Origin: Bradyrhizobium sp.
GTDB taxonomy: Bacteria; Pseudomonadota; Alphaproteobacteria; Rhizobiales; Xanthobacteraceae
Direction: 5' to 3'
Assembly: GCF_016213215.1 (NCBI RefSeq)
Contig: NZ_JACRAW010000159.1
Coordinates: 1 to 64,000, forward strand
Length of the DNA: 64,000 nucleotides
Position numbers and translations under genes: made by a program. The notes under the pieces are model-generated. The model was not told the DNA's origin. It saw only the letters and a program-made list of their open reading frames with translations, and did not search any database. Positions 8,208-17,867 of the stretch are shown here, piece by piece (the stretch's first letter is position 1; each line of letters starts with the position of its first letter).

Positions 8208-10421
8208 ATGCTCACCAATGAACCGAAGATCACCCCCGAACTCGCCGCCGCCCATGGGCTGAAACCGGACGAGTATGAGCGCATCCTGAAGCTGATCGGG
8301 CGGGTGCCGACCTTCACCGAGCTCGGGATCTTCTCGGCGATGTGGAACGAGCACTGCTCGTACAAGTCCTCGCGCATCCATCTGCGCGGGCTGCCGACCA
8401 AGGCACCCTGGGTGATCCAGGGGCCCGGCGAAAACGCCGGCGTCATCGATATCGGCGACGGCCAGGCGGTGGTGTTCAAGATGGAGAGCCACAACCACCC
8501 GAGTTACATCGAGCCCTATCAGGGCGCGACCACCGGCGTCGGCGGCATCCTGCGCGATGTCTTCACCATGGGCGCGCGCCCGATCGCCTGCCTCAATGCA
8601 CTCAGCTTCGGCTCGCCCGACCATCCGAAGACGCGCCACCTCGTTTCTGGGGTCGTCGCCGGCATTGGCGGCTACGGCAATTCGTTCGGCGTGCCGACGG
8701 TGGGCGGGCAGGTGCGTTTCCACAGCCGCTACAACGGCAACATCCTGGTCAATGCGATGGCGGTCGGCCTCGCGGATGCGGACAAGATCTTCTATGCCGC
8801 CGCCTCCGGCGTGAACATGCCGATCGTTTATCTCGGCTCGAAGACCGGTCGCGACGGCATCCACGGCGCCTCGATGGCCTCGGCCGAATTCGACGACAAG
8901 TCCGAGGAAAAGCGTCCCACCGTACAGGTCGGCGATCCCTTCGCGGAGAAGCTCCTGCTGGAGGCGTGCCTGGAGATCATGGCCAAGGGCTGTGTGATCG
9001 CGATCCAGGACATGGGCGCGGCGGGGCTCACGTGCTCGGCGGTCGAGATGGGCGCCAAGGGCGATCTCGGCGTCGATCTCGATCTCGACGCCGTGCCGAC
9101 GCGCGAGACCGGCATGAGCGCCTACGAGATGATGCTCTCGGAAAGCCAGGAGCGCATGCTCATGGTGCTCAAGCCCGAGAAAGAGGAGGAAGCTGAGGCG
9201 ATCTTCCGCAAATGGGGCCTCGACTTCGCCGTGGTCGGCCATACCACGCCGAGCAAGCGCTTTTGCGTCAAGCACGGCGGCGACGTGGTGGCCGACCTGC
9301 CGATCAAGGAATTGGGCGACGAGGCGCCGGTCTACGACCGGCCCCATGTGCCATCGCCCGAGCTGCCTGTCGTGCATGCGCGCGAGGTGAAGGCGCCGAT
9401 GGGCCTCATGCCGGCGCTGGAGAAGCTGATCGGCGCGCCCGAACTGTGCTCCAAGCGCTGGGTGTGGGAGCAGTACGACCACGTCATCCTCGGCAATACG
9501 GTGCAGCGGCCGGGCGGCGATGCCGCTGTGGTGCGCGTGCAGGACGGTCCGAAGGGCCTTGCGCTCACCGTCGACGTGACGCCGCGCTATTGCGAGGCCG
9601 ATCCGTTCGAGGGCGGCAAGCAGGCGGTGGCGGAAGCCTGGCGCAATATCACCGCCGTCGGCGGCAAGCCGCTCGCGATCACCGACAACCTCAATTTCGG
9701 CAACCCGGAACGCCCCGAGATCATGGGCCAGTTCGTCGGCTGCCTGAAGGGCATTTCGGAAGCCTGCCGCGCGCTCGACTTCCCCGTCGTCTCCGGCAAC
9801 GTCTCGCTCTACAACGAGACCAACGGCCGCGCCATCCTGCCGACCCCCTCGATCGGCGGCGTCGGTGTGCTTGACGACTTCAATAAGTCCGCAACGCTCG
9901 CCTTCAAGGCTGCGGGCGAAGCCATCCTGCTTGTCGGCGAGACTCATGGCTGGCTCGGCCAGTCGGTGTACCTGCGCGACGTCTGTGGCCGCGAAGAGGG
10001 CGCCCCGCCGCCGGTCGATCTCGCCGCCGAAAAGCGCAACGGCGACGTCGTTCGCGGCATGATCCATTCCGGCACGGCCACGGCCGCTCACGACCTCTCC
10101 GACGGCGGTCTGCTGATTGCGCTGGCCGAAATGGCGCTGGCAGGCAACGTCGGTGCGAGGCTTCTGGCCGCGCCGACGGCGCTGGTGCCGCACGCCTATT
10201 GGTTCGGCGAGGATCAGGCGCGCTACATCGTCACCGTTCCCGAGGAGCACGCCGGAATCGTGCTTGCCAAGATGCGCGGCTGCGAAGTGCCCTGCACCCG
10301 CATCGGCACCACCGGCGGTGACGCCATCACGATCGTCGGCGAGGCTTCGGTTCTGATCGAGACCCTGCGCTCAGCCTTCGAGCGCTGGCTGCCGGAATTT
10401 ATGGCCGGCAAGGCCGCGTAA
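8208..10421 (+). CDS. purL: Phosphoribosylformylglycinamidine synthase subunit PurL (small type)
   Basis: 737 residues, the short PurL that works with PurS and PurQ rather than the 1300-residue single-chain form. It has the ATP-binding stretch MESHNHPSYIEPYQGATTG, and the two AIRS-like halves are visible (second half around DNLNFGNPERPEIMGQ). It catalyses the ATP-dependent conversion of FGAR to FGAM. All three partners are in this window. Confidence 0.98.
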   Translation: MLTNEPKITPELAAAHGLKPDEYERILKLIGRVPTFTELGIFSAMWNEHCSYKSSRIHLRGLPTKAPWVIQGPGENAGVIDIGDGQAVVFKMESHNHPSYIEPYQGATTGVGGILRDVFTMGARPIACLNALSFGSPDHPKTRHLVSGVVAGIGGYGNSFGVPTVGGQVRFHSRYNGNILVNAMAVGLADADKIFYAAASGVNMPIVYLGSKTGRDGIHGASMASAEFDDKSEEKRPTVQVGDPFAEKLLLEACLEIMAKGCVIAIQDMGAAGLTCSAVEMGAKGDLGVDLDLDAVPTRETGMSAYEMMLSESQERMLMVLKPEKEEEAEAIFRKWGLDFAVVGHTTPSKRFCVKHGGDVVADLPIKELGDEAPVYDRPHVPSPELPVVHAREVKAPMGLMPALEKLIGAPELCSKRWVWEQYDHVILGNTVQRPGGDAAVVRVQDGPKGLALTVDVTPRYCEADPFEGGKQAVAEAWRNITAVGGKPLAITDNLNFGNPERPEIMGQFVGCLKGISEACRALDFPVVSGNVSLYNETNGRAILPTPSIGGVGVLDDFNKSATLAFKAAGEAILLVGETHGWLGQSVYLRDVCGREEGAPPPVDLAAEKRNGDVVRGMIHSGTATAAHDLSDGGLLIALAEMALAGNVGARLLAAPTALVPHAYWFGEDQARYIVTVPEEHAGIVLAKMRGCEVPCTRIGTTGGDAITIVGEASVLIETLRSAFERWLPEFMAGKAA

Positions 10422-10446
10422 CTTTCCGCCGTTTCCATCGTCATTG

Positions 10447-10512
10447 GAGCGCAAGGGACGAAGCAATCCATGCCGCCGCTTGCCGTGAGATGGATTGCTT
10501 CGCTGCGCTCGC
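10447..10512. repeat. Long inverted repeat downstream of purL
   Basis: Arms gagcgca...gaagcaatcca (10447-10470) and tggattgcttcg...tgcgctc (10491-10512) pair across about 20 bases. It lies between the convergent purL and acyltransferase genes and could end transcription, although no T-run follows. The right arm, reversed, matches 20 of 22 bases of 25500-25521, so it is a dispersed repeat. Confidence 0.7.
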
Positions 10513-10540
10513 AAAGTTGATGTGAGTCCGTGCCGCTTCC

Positions 10541-11728
10541 TCACAGCACCTTGCTGGCCCCCGGGATCTGCCGCAACGCTCGCGTCAGCGCCCAGCTCGC
10601 CGCGACTGTCAGCACGAACCCGATCGTGGCCTTGACGATCGCCGGCAGGCCATAGTCGAACAACCAGTATTGCAGCCAGAGCACGATCGGGTAGTGCACC
10701 AGGAACATGCCGTAAGCGTCCGCCCGCATCGGGTCGAGCAGCTTGGCTGAGCCTGATTGCCTGAACCTCTGGAAAAAGGCCAGGATCAGAAACATGATCG
10801 CCACGCTGAAGACAGTGAAGCAGATGGCATAGAGCGCCTCATACCAGTCCGGCAAGGGCGACGGATTGCCCAGTATTTCGCGCTTGATGAAGATCAGCAC
10901 CCACAACAGGCAATATGGAACGATCGCCAGCACCATCCAGTCCCAGCTGACCTTCGCCATCCGGCCGTCTGGCGCGAGCAGCCCGCGATCCATTTGCGCA
11001 ACGCCGATGCCGGCACCGAAAAAGAAGTAGCTCGCATAGAGCATCACGCGCCCGTGCTGGACCGAGAACGGCCCGAACTCCAACCAGTTGCTTGGTCCGT
11101 AGTGAACCAGCCCGGGAACGTAGAACGCGGCGGTGACGGCAAGCATGACCGCGAAGAACACCGCGGGCCGGCGGCGGCCATGCAGCGAGAGGCGATTGAT
11201 CGGATCGAGCAGATTGGGCGACAGCCGGTACAGCACGCAGGCAAGCAGGTTGAAGGCGAACAAGACCCAAAGAAACCAGATCGGCCCGCTCGGCCACGGG
11301 CCCTTCGTGACCATATTCCACCAGTATTCCGAAAAGGCGATTTCGGGATGGTGCCGCAGGGCGATCGCGTAATAGGCGAGCGGAATGAGTGTGAACGCGC
11401 AGATCACGAACGGCAGGCCAAGCCGGAGCAGGCGGTCCGCCAGATAGTTCAACGGTCCCTTCCGGGCGATACCGGACCAGGCGAACAGTCCCGACAGGAA
11501 GAAGAACATCGCCATGAAGAAACTGTCGGTGGCGAGCACGACCATGTCGAAGCCGATCCAGTAGGTCGGATCGGTGTGACCGAAATAGGTGTAGGGGATG
11601 ACGGCGTGATGCAGCAGCACCACCAGCGTCAGAAAGGTGCGGGCGCGATCGAGCGCGGGATTGCGTACCTTTGCTTGCGGTGCGGCGCCGATATCCGCGC
11701 GGGTCGCCAGGTGGGAGATGGTGCTCAT
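10541..11728 (-). CDS. Acyltransferase-3 family membrane protein
   Basis: About ten hydrophobic segments. The N-terminal ALDRARTFLTLVVLLHHAV carries the family histidine next to the first membrane helix, and PSGPIWFLWVLFAFNLL matches acyltransferase 3 (OafA/NodX/glucan-modification) proteins. These O-acylate sugars or lipids at the inner membrane; the substrate here is unknown. ATG 11728 (MSTISHLATR) is chosen; an upstream ATG at 11785 adds 19 residues. Confidence 0.88.
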   Translation of the reverse strand: MSTISHLATRADIGAAPQAKVRNPALDRARTFLTLVVLLHHAVIPYTYFGHTDPTYWIGFDMVVLATDSFFMAMFFFLSGLFAWSGIARKGPLNYLADRLLRLGLPFVICAFTLIPLAYYAIALRHHPEIAFSEYWWNMVTKGPWPSGPIWFLWVLFAFNLLACVLYRLSPNLLDPINRLSLHGRRRPAVFFAVMLAVTAAFYVPGLVHYGPSNWLEFGPFSVQHGRVMLYASYFFFGAGIGVAQMDRGLLAPDGRMAKVSWDWMVLAIVPYCLLWVLIFIKREILGNPSPLPDWYEALYAICFTVFSVAIMFLILAFFQRFRQSGSAKLLDPMRADAYGMFLVHYPIVLWLQYWLFDYGLPAIVKATIGFVLTVAASWALTRALRQIPGASKVL

Positions 11729-12082
11729 GCGCGCCCCGTCGCCTGATAGCGGCATTATGTTGCCGCCAGTTGAGTGATTCAGCAAGCTCCAAGGAAGTGT
11801 GCACGAGGTGCGACATCAACGACGCCCCCGTCGCAACATTGTGAGCTTTCGTCTCGCTCACCCCCGGAACGGCCGGATACGCCGAGGGCCTGCCTTCTCG
11901 CCGCGGCAGTCCTTTGCGGCGCTGCACCATCCGTCTCGGCGCAAAGCCACCGGCGTATCCACATGGGGCACGCAAGTGAGGCAATTGCCCCCGGTTTCGC
12001 ACCTGGAACCAGTTCCCATCCTTGAAAGTTATTGTGGCGCGTATCGCGCACGTGCCGCAACGGCGTCGATCAGGAGTAATCA
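11729..12082. other. Intergenic region upstream of acyltransferase and DUF1328 genes
   Basis: 354 bases without a supported gene. Several overlapping open frames exist on both strands but none has recognisable protein character or a ribosome site. It must hold the promoters of the two divergent genes at its ends. Confidence 0.35.
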
Positions 12083-12256
12083 ATGACAATTCTGAAGTGG
12101 GCGCTGCTCTTCCTCGTGATCTCGATCGTTGCCGGCATTCTGGGGTTCACGAATATCTCCGAGGCGTCGGCCGACATCGCCCGGTTCCTGTTCTACGTTT
12201 TTGTCGTGATCTTCCTGGTGCTCCTGATATTGGGCCTGACGATATTCAGGGCATAG
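12083..12256 (+). CDS. DUF1328 small membrane protein
   Basis: 57 residues, two hydrophobic segments (LKWALLFLVISIVAGILG and FLFYVFVVIFLVLLILG) joined by a short polar turn with TNISEASADIARF. This is the YtjA/DUF1328 layout, a widespread small inner-membrane protein of unknown role, often stress induced. AGGAG lies 7 bases before the ATG. It is short enough to be missed by automatic calling. Confidence 0.88.
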   Translation: MTILKWALLFLVISIVAGILGFTNISEASADIARFLFYVFVVIFLVLLILGLTIFRA

Positions 12257-12265
12257 CGCCGCCTG

Positions 12266-12625
12266 CTAGCCGACCTCCTCGATCTTCACCTTGTCCGGAT
12301 AGAAGGCCAGGCGGCCTGCGATTTCGGCCATCGCCGGAAACGGCGTCTCGTAGGTCCAGATCGCGTTCTCCAGCGTCTTGCCGTCAGCCTTGATGCTGAA
12401 GTAGTTCGCATCGCCCTTGTACGGACAATGCGTCATCCGCGCGGTGCGCTCGAGCAGCGCCATATTGGCGTCTTCCCGCGGCACATATTGGACGGCCGGG
12501 TAGCTCGCCTCCTTCAGCGTCAGCGCCTTGGTGGTGTCGGCGATCACGACATTGCCCGCGGTGATGCGCACGCGCCTGGGATTGGCGGTAATGGTGATGG
12601 GGTGGTCGGGGCCTGGCAGCTTCAT
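12266..12625 (-). CDS. DUF427 protein
   Basis: 119 residues beginning MKLPGPDHPITI. The core RITAGNVVIADTTKALTLKE...YVPREDANMALL...THCPYKGDANYF is the conserved DUF427 signature. A small soluble beta-rich protein of unknown function. Converges with the DUF1328 gene, nine bases apart. Confidence 0.9.
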   Translation of the reverse strand: MKLPGPDHPITITANPRRVRITAGNVVIADTTKALTLKEASYPAVQYVPREDANMALLERTARMTHCPYKGDANYFSIKADGKTLENAIWTYETPFPAMAEIAGRLAFYPDKVKIEEVG

Positions 12626-12801
12626 GATTGGTCTCTTCGCCCGGTCTTGCGGTCACGCGGCACTTTGTCGTGCCTTTATTGATCGGATCCGAAATATAGT
12701 ACCAGGGCGCGTGACCTAGAAGACCGATCACGCTAAGTTTGGTCCGCCGGTCCCGGGGACCCCGGCGGTGATTCGAAGGCCAGAAAAGGAGACCGACAGG
12801 A

Positions 12802-13038
12802 ATGCCGATGGACGCCCGCGATATTGAAGCGATGATCAAGGCAGCGATCCCCGACGCCGAAGTGACCATCCGGGACCTCGCCGGCGATGGCGACCACTAT
12901 GCCGCGACCGTGATCTCGGAATCCTTCCGCGGCAAGTCCCGGGTCCAGCAGCATCAGATCGTCTACCAGTCGCTGCGCGGCCAGATGGGCGGCGTGCTGC
13001 ACGCGCTCGCGCTGCAGACCGGGGTGCCGGAGCACTAG
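12802..13038 (+). CDS. BolA-family protein
   Basis: 78 residues with the BolA fold signature: IKAAIPDAEVTIRDLAGDGDHY, then GKSRVQQHQIVYQSLRGQM with the conserved His. Short BolA proteins of this type pair with CGFS monothiol glutaredoxins to bind a [2Fe-2S] cluster. Its expected partner grxD is in the window but 5.1 kb away (18163). AAAGGAG lies upstream of the ATG. Confidence 0.9.
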   Translation: MPMDARDIEAMIKAAIPDAEVTIRDLAGDGDHYAATVISESFRGKSRVQQHQIVYQSLRGQMGGVLHALALQTGVPEH

Positions 13039-13072
13039 CGGCGCAAGCCATCGAAACGGGCAGGGATTGGCC

Positions 13073-14245
13073 GTGGAGAACGACCGCAGCGCACTGTTCC
13101 GTCCCATTGTCCGGCATCAGCACAGCCGCGTCACCTACGCCGAACTGTTTTTCGACCTGGTGTTCGTGTTCGCGGTGACGCAGATATCGCACACGCTGCT
13201 TGGCCGCTTTACGCCGCTCGGCGCGGTGCAGACCACGCTGTTGTTTCTCGCGGTATGGTGGGTGTGGGTCTACACCGCCTGGATCACCAACTGGCTGAAT
13301 CCCGAACTTACCTCCGTCCGCATCCTTTTGTTTTGCCTGATGCTCGGCGGCCTTGTGCTGTCGACCTCGATTCCCGACGCCTTTGAGGCGCGTGGACGCT
13401 GGTTTGCAATTGCCTATGCGGCGATGCAGGTCGGCCGCACCGCGTTTTGGCTGGCCGCCACGGCCGGTGCCGGACATGCCGGACGCAACAATGCGATTCG
13501 CATCCTCGTCTGGCTGTCGGTTTCGGCGATCTTCTGGATCGCAGGCGGTTTTGCGGAAGGCGAATGGCGGCTCGCCCTGTGGATCGTCGCGCTCGCCATC
13601 GAATACGTCTCCCCGGCGGCTCGGTTCTGGGTGCCTGGACTGGGCGCCTCCACCATGCAGGAGTGGACGGTCGACGGCGGGCACATGGCCGAGCGCTGCG
13701 CCCTGTTCATCATCATCGCGCTCGGTGAATCCATCGTGGTCACGGGCGCGACCTTCGCTGAACTGACCTGGACATTCGGGAACGTGGCTGCCTTCGCTTC
13801 CGCTCTCGCCGGAAGCATCGCCATGTGGTGGATCTATTTCCACAGGGGCGCAGAAGCGGGCACCGAGCTGATCTCCAATTCCGCCGAACCCGGCCGGCTG
13901 GCCAGGCTTGCCTACACCTATCTTCACATGCCGATCGTCGCCGGCATCATCCTCGCCGCGGTCGCCGACGAACTCGTCCTCAAACATCCGGACGGCCATT
14001 CCGACCTCAGGACTGCTCTGAGCGCGATCGGCGGTCCCTTGTTGTTCCTGTTCGGCACAATCCTGTTCAAGCTCGCGATCCGCGGTTGGCTGCAACTCTC
14101 TCACATGGCGGGGATCGCCGCCCTCGCGGGGCTCGCCTGGTTTGCCGGCGGCCTATCACCGCTCTGGCTTTCCCTCCTGACCACGGGGATCTTGATCATC
14201 GTTGCGGCATGGGAATCGATCTCGCTACGATCGAAGGCGGGCTAA
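13073..14245 (+). CDS. Low temperature requirement A (LtrA) family membrane protein
   Basis: About 390 residues, mostly membrane helices. The N-terminal YAELFFDLVFVFAVTQISHT motif is diagnostic of LtrA proteins, named from Listeria growth at low temperature; biochemical role unknown. GTG 13073, with AGGG 8 bases upstream, is preferred over TTG 13067. It starts 34 bases after bolA and may read from the same transcript. Confidence 0.88.
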   Translation: MENDRSALFRPIVRHQHSRVTYAELFFDLVFVFAVTQISHTLLGRFTPLGAVQTTLLFLAVWWVWVYTAWITNWLNPELTSVRILLFCLMLGGLVLSTSIPDAFEARGRWFAIAYAAMQVGRTAFWLAATAGAGHAGRNNAIRILVWLSVSAIFWIAGGFAEGEWRLALWIVALAIEYVSPAARFWVPGLGASTMQEWTVDGGHMAERCALFIIIALGESIVVTGATFAELTWTFGNVAAFASALAGSIAMWWIYFHRGAEAGTELISNSAEPGRLARLAYTYLHMPIVAGIILAAVADELVLKHPDGHSDLRTALSAIGGPLLFLFGTILFKLAIRGWLQLSHMAGIAALAGLAWFAGGLSPLWLSLLTTGILIIVAAWESISLRSKAG

Positions 14246-14409
14246 ACGGTCCGGCCGGCACTCTCTTCGGTGATTTGCCGTCCGCCTGGTGGTTAGCGGG
14301 TCGTTTAATCGGGCAATGGCCGGTGGTGGCGAAGAGTTCTCCCTCGGGAATTCCCAAGACTGCGCGATGCTGGTATCGAACCGTCGGCTGCATGTTGGCG
14401 TCAAACGGC

Positions 14410-14967
14410 ATGTTCAACCACGGAAAGCTGGCCAACTTGTCTCGCTCCTCGAAGTTCTTCTACGATTGGCTCTCCGCCGTTTGCTCCGGCGCAGCGGCGT
14501 TGCTGTTTCTCTTAATACTCGCTGTCTCATGCCATGCGGCCGGTGCGGCAGCGCCAACAGAGATCTTGCGCGGCATCTATCGAGAGGCGGTCAAAGGCTC
14601 GACCTCGAACTGGCTCGAGCCGGAGCGGCGCGGCCAGTATCTGTCGAAATCGCTGCTGGCGCTGTGGACCAAGTCCGACGCCAAGAAGCCGCCCGAGGGC
14701 GAAGCCGGTCCGGTCGATTTCGACCTGACGACCGACACCAACGCGCTGGAGCTTAAATCCTTCGAGGTCAAAGTCGAGAGCGCAAGCTACAGCGCTGCGG
14801 TCCTGGCCGTGAAGCTGAACTATCGAAAACCCCATTATCGGCCGGGACCGCCGGCGGTCGTGACCTATGACTTCGTCCGCGAACAAGGGCACTGGCGGAT
14901 CGACAATTTGCGCACCAAGGCCTGGTCGGTGCGCGACATGCTAACGCAATGGCTGATAGACTCGTGA
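14410..14967 (+). CDS. Secreted DUF3828-like protein
   Basis: About 185 residues: a hydrophobic export signal (SGAAALLFLLILAVSCHAAGAA) followed by a soluble domain beginning EILRGIYREAV and ending YDFVREQGHWRIDNLRTK. The helix-then-beta pattern with a final 'HWRIDN' strand resembles periplasmic DUF3828/NTF2-like proteins; the family call is tentative. ATG 14392 is an alternative start. It overlaps the next gene by 19 bases. Confidence 0.65.
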   Translation: MFNHGKLANLSRSSKFFYDWLSAVCSGAAALLFLLILAVSCHAAGAAAPTEILRGIYREAVKGSTSNWLEPERRGQYLSKSLLALWTKSDAKKPPEGEAGPVDFDLTTDTNALELKSFEVKVESASYSAAVLAVKLNYRKPHYRPGPPAVVTYDFVREQGHWRIDNLRTKAWSVRDMLTQWLIDS

Positions 14968-15587
14968 GCCGGTTCATTCGCTTATCCCTGATGGCAGCCT
15001 GCTGGTTGGCGATTGCCCTGCAATCGGCAGACGCCAAGCGCCTTGCCCCGATCGACGAACTGCGAGCCAGCTTCACGGTGGGCGGTGATCCGGTGCCGCC
15101 GGAAATCTTCCGGGACATGGGCGACGGCGACATGGCGGATTCGGGCAGCATCATAGTCACCATCGACGTCAAGGCCGCCACCGGCAGCAATCTCTACGCC
15201 GATCCGATCAGAAGGAACGGAGATTGGGTGTCGCAGTCGAGACAGGACCCCCACGACAAGAACCTGACCCAGGAAGAGGCGTATCGCTTTATCGGGGCCA
15301 CAGCCAATAAGCTCCTCGTGGCGGTTACGAGTTATAGCGGCGGTGGTTCGGGCGTGTTCTACACGCTGCACATTCTGTCCGCAGAACCCGGCCACGGCAT
15401 CGACAGCGACGGTAAACGCTATCAACGGCTGAATGTCACGACGATCCGCAGCGTGCCGCTCGGCGACCGCTGGGATGGCGATGTCAGGATCAACGGCAAC
15501 ATCATCGCGATCACCACCACCGGCGGCGTTCCCGGGGGGCATGACCGAAAGCCCTCGACCAGGACGATCAGGGCCGAGCGGCCATAG
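14949..15587 (+). CDS. Secreted protein of unknown function
   Basis: 212 residues. Signal peptide (FIRLSLMAACWLAIALQSADA) then a soluble region with SYSGGGSGVFYTLHIL and GGVPGGHDR; no domain recognised. Its start lies inside the end of the preceding gene, so the two are likely translated together. It ends 11 bases before the convergent egtD. Confidence 0.7.
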   Translation: MADRLVSRFIRLSLMAACWLAIALQSADAKRLAPIDELRASFTVGGDPVPPEIFRDMGDGDMADSGSIIVTIDVKAATGSNLYADPIRRNGDWVSQSRQDPHDKNLTQEEAYRFIGATANKLLVAVTSYSGGGSGVFYTLHILSAEPGHGIDSDGKRYQRLNVTTIRSVPLGDRWDGDVRINGNIIAITTTGGVPGGHDRKPSTRTIRAERP

Positions 15588-15598
15588 CGTCGGACAGC

Positions 15599-16570
15599 CT
15601 AGTCCAGCGCCTGCAGGGCGTGGACCGAGAACATCTTCGCCTGATCGGTCCAGGACTTCTTGACCCCCCACCCGGCGCCGCGTGCAAGTGCACTGAAGCG
15701 TTCGAGGCTGTATTTGTAGCTGTTCTCGGTGTGAATGCTTTCGCCGGGACGGAATGAGAAGCTCGTGCCCAGCATGCGCACGGTCTGCCGCTTCTTGCTG
15801 ATCAGGTGCATCTCGATGCGGTGCTGCTCGCGATTGTAGATCGCCCGGTGGCTGAAGGCGGACAGGTCGAAATTGCTGCCGAGCTCGCGGTTCATGCGCA
15901 CCAGGACATTGAGGTTGAAGCGCGCGGTGATCCCGGCTGAGTCGTTGTAGGCGTCATAAAGAACGCGTTCGTCCTTTTCGAGGTCGACGCCAATGATCAT
16001 CTGCGCGTCCTTGCCCAGGATTTCGCGGGCGCTGAGCAGGAGGGTTCTCGCCTCAAGCGGGTCGAAATTGCCAATGGTGGATCCCGGGAAGAAACCGACC
16101 TTGGGCATATTGCTGACTGCCGCGGGCAGCGCGAATGGCGCGGTGAAGTCAGCCCCGACCGGATGGACGGCAAGCGCGGGAAAATCCTTGCGCAAGCCTT
16201 CCGCCTGCATGTTCAGGAAGTCGGTCGAGATATCGACAGGAACGTAGGCCGAGAAGTCGCAACGCCTCAGCAGGAGCCGGACCTTGGTGGTTGCCCCGGC
16301 GCCGAATTCGACCAGTGCTGCATGCCTTGGAATGATCGCGGCGATCTCGCTGCCGTACTCCGTCAGGATCGAGAGCTCGGTGCGCGTCGGATAATATTCC
16401 GGAAGCCGCGTGATGGCCTCGAACAGTTCCGAGCCGGCTGCGTCGTAGAAATATTTCGGAGACATCCGCTTGGGATGCTGCGCGAGGTCGCGGGTCGCCT
16501 CGCGCGCAAACGCTATGGTTTGTTCGTCGGGAAGATGCGCTTCGGCCAAAGCTCCGGTATGCACATTCAT
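15599..16570 (-). CDS. egtD: L-histidine N-alpha-methyltransferase EgtD
   Basis: Makes hercynine (trimethylhistidine) from histidine and SAM, the first step of ergothioneine synthesis. 323 residues. The opening region has RMSPKYFYDAAGSELFEAIT and TELSILTEYG, then the SAM-binding VEFGAGATTKVR; FFPGSTIGNF is also a family signature. AGGAGAG precedes the ATG. It lies 49 bases downstream of egtB, consistent with an egtB-egtD operon. Confidence 0.96.
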   Translation of the reverse strand: MNVHTGALAEAHLPDEQTIAFAREATRDLAQHPKRMSPKYFYDAAGSELFEAITRLPEYYPTRTELSILTEYGSEIAAIIPRHAALVEFGAGATTKVRLLLRRCDFSAYVPVDISTDFLNMQAEGLRKDFPALAVHPVGADFTAPFALPAAVSNMPKVGFFPGSTIGNFDPLEARTLLLSAREILGKDAQMIIGVDLEKDERVLYDAYNDSAGITARFNLNVLVRMNRELGSNFDLSAFSHRAIYNREQHRIEMHLISKKRQTVRMLGTSFSFRPGESIHTENSYKYSLERFSALARGAGWGVKKSWTDQAKMFSVHALQALD

Positions 16571-16619
16571 GATACTCTCCTGAACGCGCGGTCCGGCGCG
16601 CGGTGATCTCGGATGAAGG

Positions 16620-17867
16620 TCAATCGTAGTCGGCGAGGCGCAGTCCCGAGAATTGCCAGCGCTGGTGCGGATAAAAAAAGTTGCGATAGCTGAAACGGCT
16701 GTGCCCGCTCGGGGTTGCCAGCGAGGATCCGCGCAGTACGAGCTGGTTGATCATGAACTTCCCGTTGTACTCGCCGAGCGCGCCCTCCACGGCCCGGTAG
16801 CCGGGATAGGGGGAGTAGGCGCTGCGGGTCCATTGCCAGACGATGCCGAAGGCGTCGTAGAGTTCGCCCGAACGCGCAGCGACTTCCCATTCCATCTCGG
16901 TGGGCAGGTGCTTGCCCGCCCAGCGCGCAAACGCATCGGCCTCGTAGTAGCTGACGTGGCAGACCGGGGCGGTCGGGTCGACCGGCTGCAAACCGGCCAA
17001 TGTCATTACCTGCCACTCTCTGTCGACCTCGCGCCAATAGCCCGGCGCCTGCCAACCTTCGCTTTGGGCCGACGTAAATCCGTCCATCAGCCAAAGGGTC
17101 GCCGTGCGATAGCCGCCATCCTGCATGAAGGCGAGCCATTCGGAATTGGTGACGAGGCTGCGTCCGATCTTGACCGGTCCGACCAGGGCTCGATGCGCCG
17201 GCGTTTCGTTGTCGAAGTGGAAGCTGCCGCCGCTGTGCCCGACGGTGTGAATGCCTTCGGCGAGCGCCAGCCATTGATCGCCCGAGCGGCTTGAAGCCGG
17301 GAAGCGCCAAGCCTGATCGTAGGCGGGCAGGACCGGGTTCTGGGCGAAGGCGTGCAGGATGTCGGTGAACATCAGCTCCTGGTGCTGCTGCTCGTGGTTG
17401 AGCCCGACCTCCACCAGGGGGCTGATGGTCTCCAGCTTCTCGGCGCTCGCCTGGCGAAACAAGGCGACCATCGCCGCATCGACATATCGGCGATAGGCGG
17501 TGACTTCTTCCGCACTCGGACGGGTGATGTCGCCGCGGCGATGGCGGGCATGCCGCTGGCCTGCGCTCACGTAATAGGAATTGAACAGAAACGCGTAGTC
17601 GGGGTGGAAGGGCTTGTAGCCCGGGGAGTGCTCGGTGAGCAGAAACTGCTCGAAAAACCAGGTTGTGTGAGCGCGGTGCCACTTAGTCGGGCTTGCGTCC
17701 GTCATGGACTGGATCTGCTGGTCTTCCGGCGAAAGCGGGGCCGCGCGACGCTCGGTCTCGCCGCGAATCGTCAGATAGGCCTCCGCCAGATTCTGGGCGA
17801 GGCTGCCTGAATCGGAGAACTGTGACGGGTGAGGGGGTCTGGCCGTTGCGGAGGCTAATGGCGTCAC
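16620..17867 (-). CDS. egtB: Ergothioneine biosynthesis iron-dependent sulfoxide synthase EgtB
   Basis: Non-haem iron enzyme that joins a thiol (glutamylcysteine or cysteine) to hercynine. 415 residues: N-terminal DinB-like domain with the iron-ligand region TKWHRAHTTWFFEQF and NHEQQHQELMF, then a C-terminal FGE-sulfatase domain (SNSYYV is in the linker; TEMEWEVAARSG and SLATPSGHSRFSYRN in the FGE part). GTG 17867 follows TTGGAG; GTG 17897 is a weaker alternative. No egtA, egtC or egtE is in the window. Confidence 0.95.
   Translation of the reverse strand: MTPLASATARPPHPSQFSDSGSLAQNLAEAYLTIRGETERRAAPLSPEDQQIQSMTDASPTKWHRAHTTWFFEQFLLTEHSPGYKPFHPDYAFLFNSYYVSAGQRHARHRRGDITRPSAEEVTAYRRYVDAAMVALFRQASAEKLETISPLVEVGLNHEQQHQELMFTDILHAFAQNPVLPAYDQAWRFPASSRSGDQWLALAEGIHTVGHSGGSFHFDNETPAHRALVGPVKIGRSLVTNSEWLAFMQDGGYRTATLWLMDGFTSAQSEGWQAPGYWREVDREWQVMTLAGLQPVDPTAPVCHVSYYEADAFARWAGKHLPTEMEWEVAARSGELYDAFGIVWQWTRSAYSPYPGYRAVEGALGEYNGKFMINQLVLRGSSLATPSGHSRFSYRNFFYPHQRWQFSGLRLADYD

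Noticed and set aside
8037..10250. 737-codon open frame on the minus strand
   Set aside because: It lies exactly opposite purL, has no ribosome site or family-like sequence, and arises from GC-rich codon bias.
12384..12869. 161-codon minus-strand frame over DUF427 and bolA
   Set aside because: It crosses DUF427 out of frame and the bolA start antisense, and has no coherent protein character.
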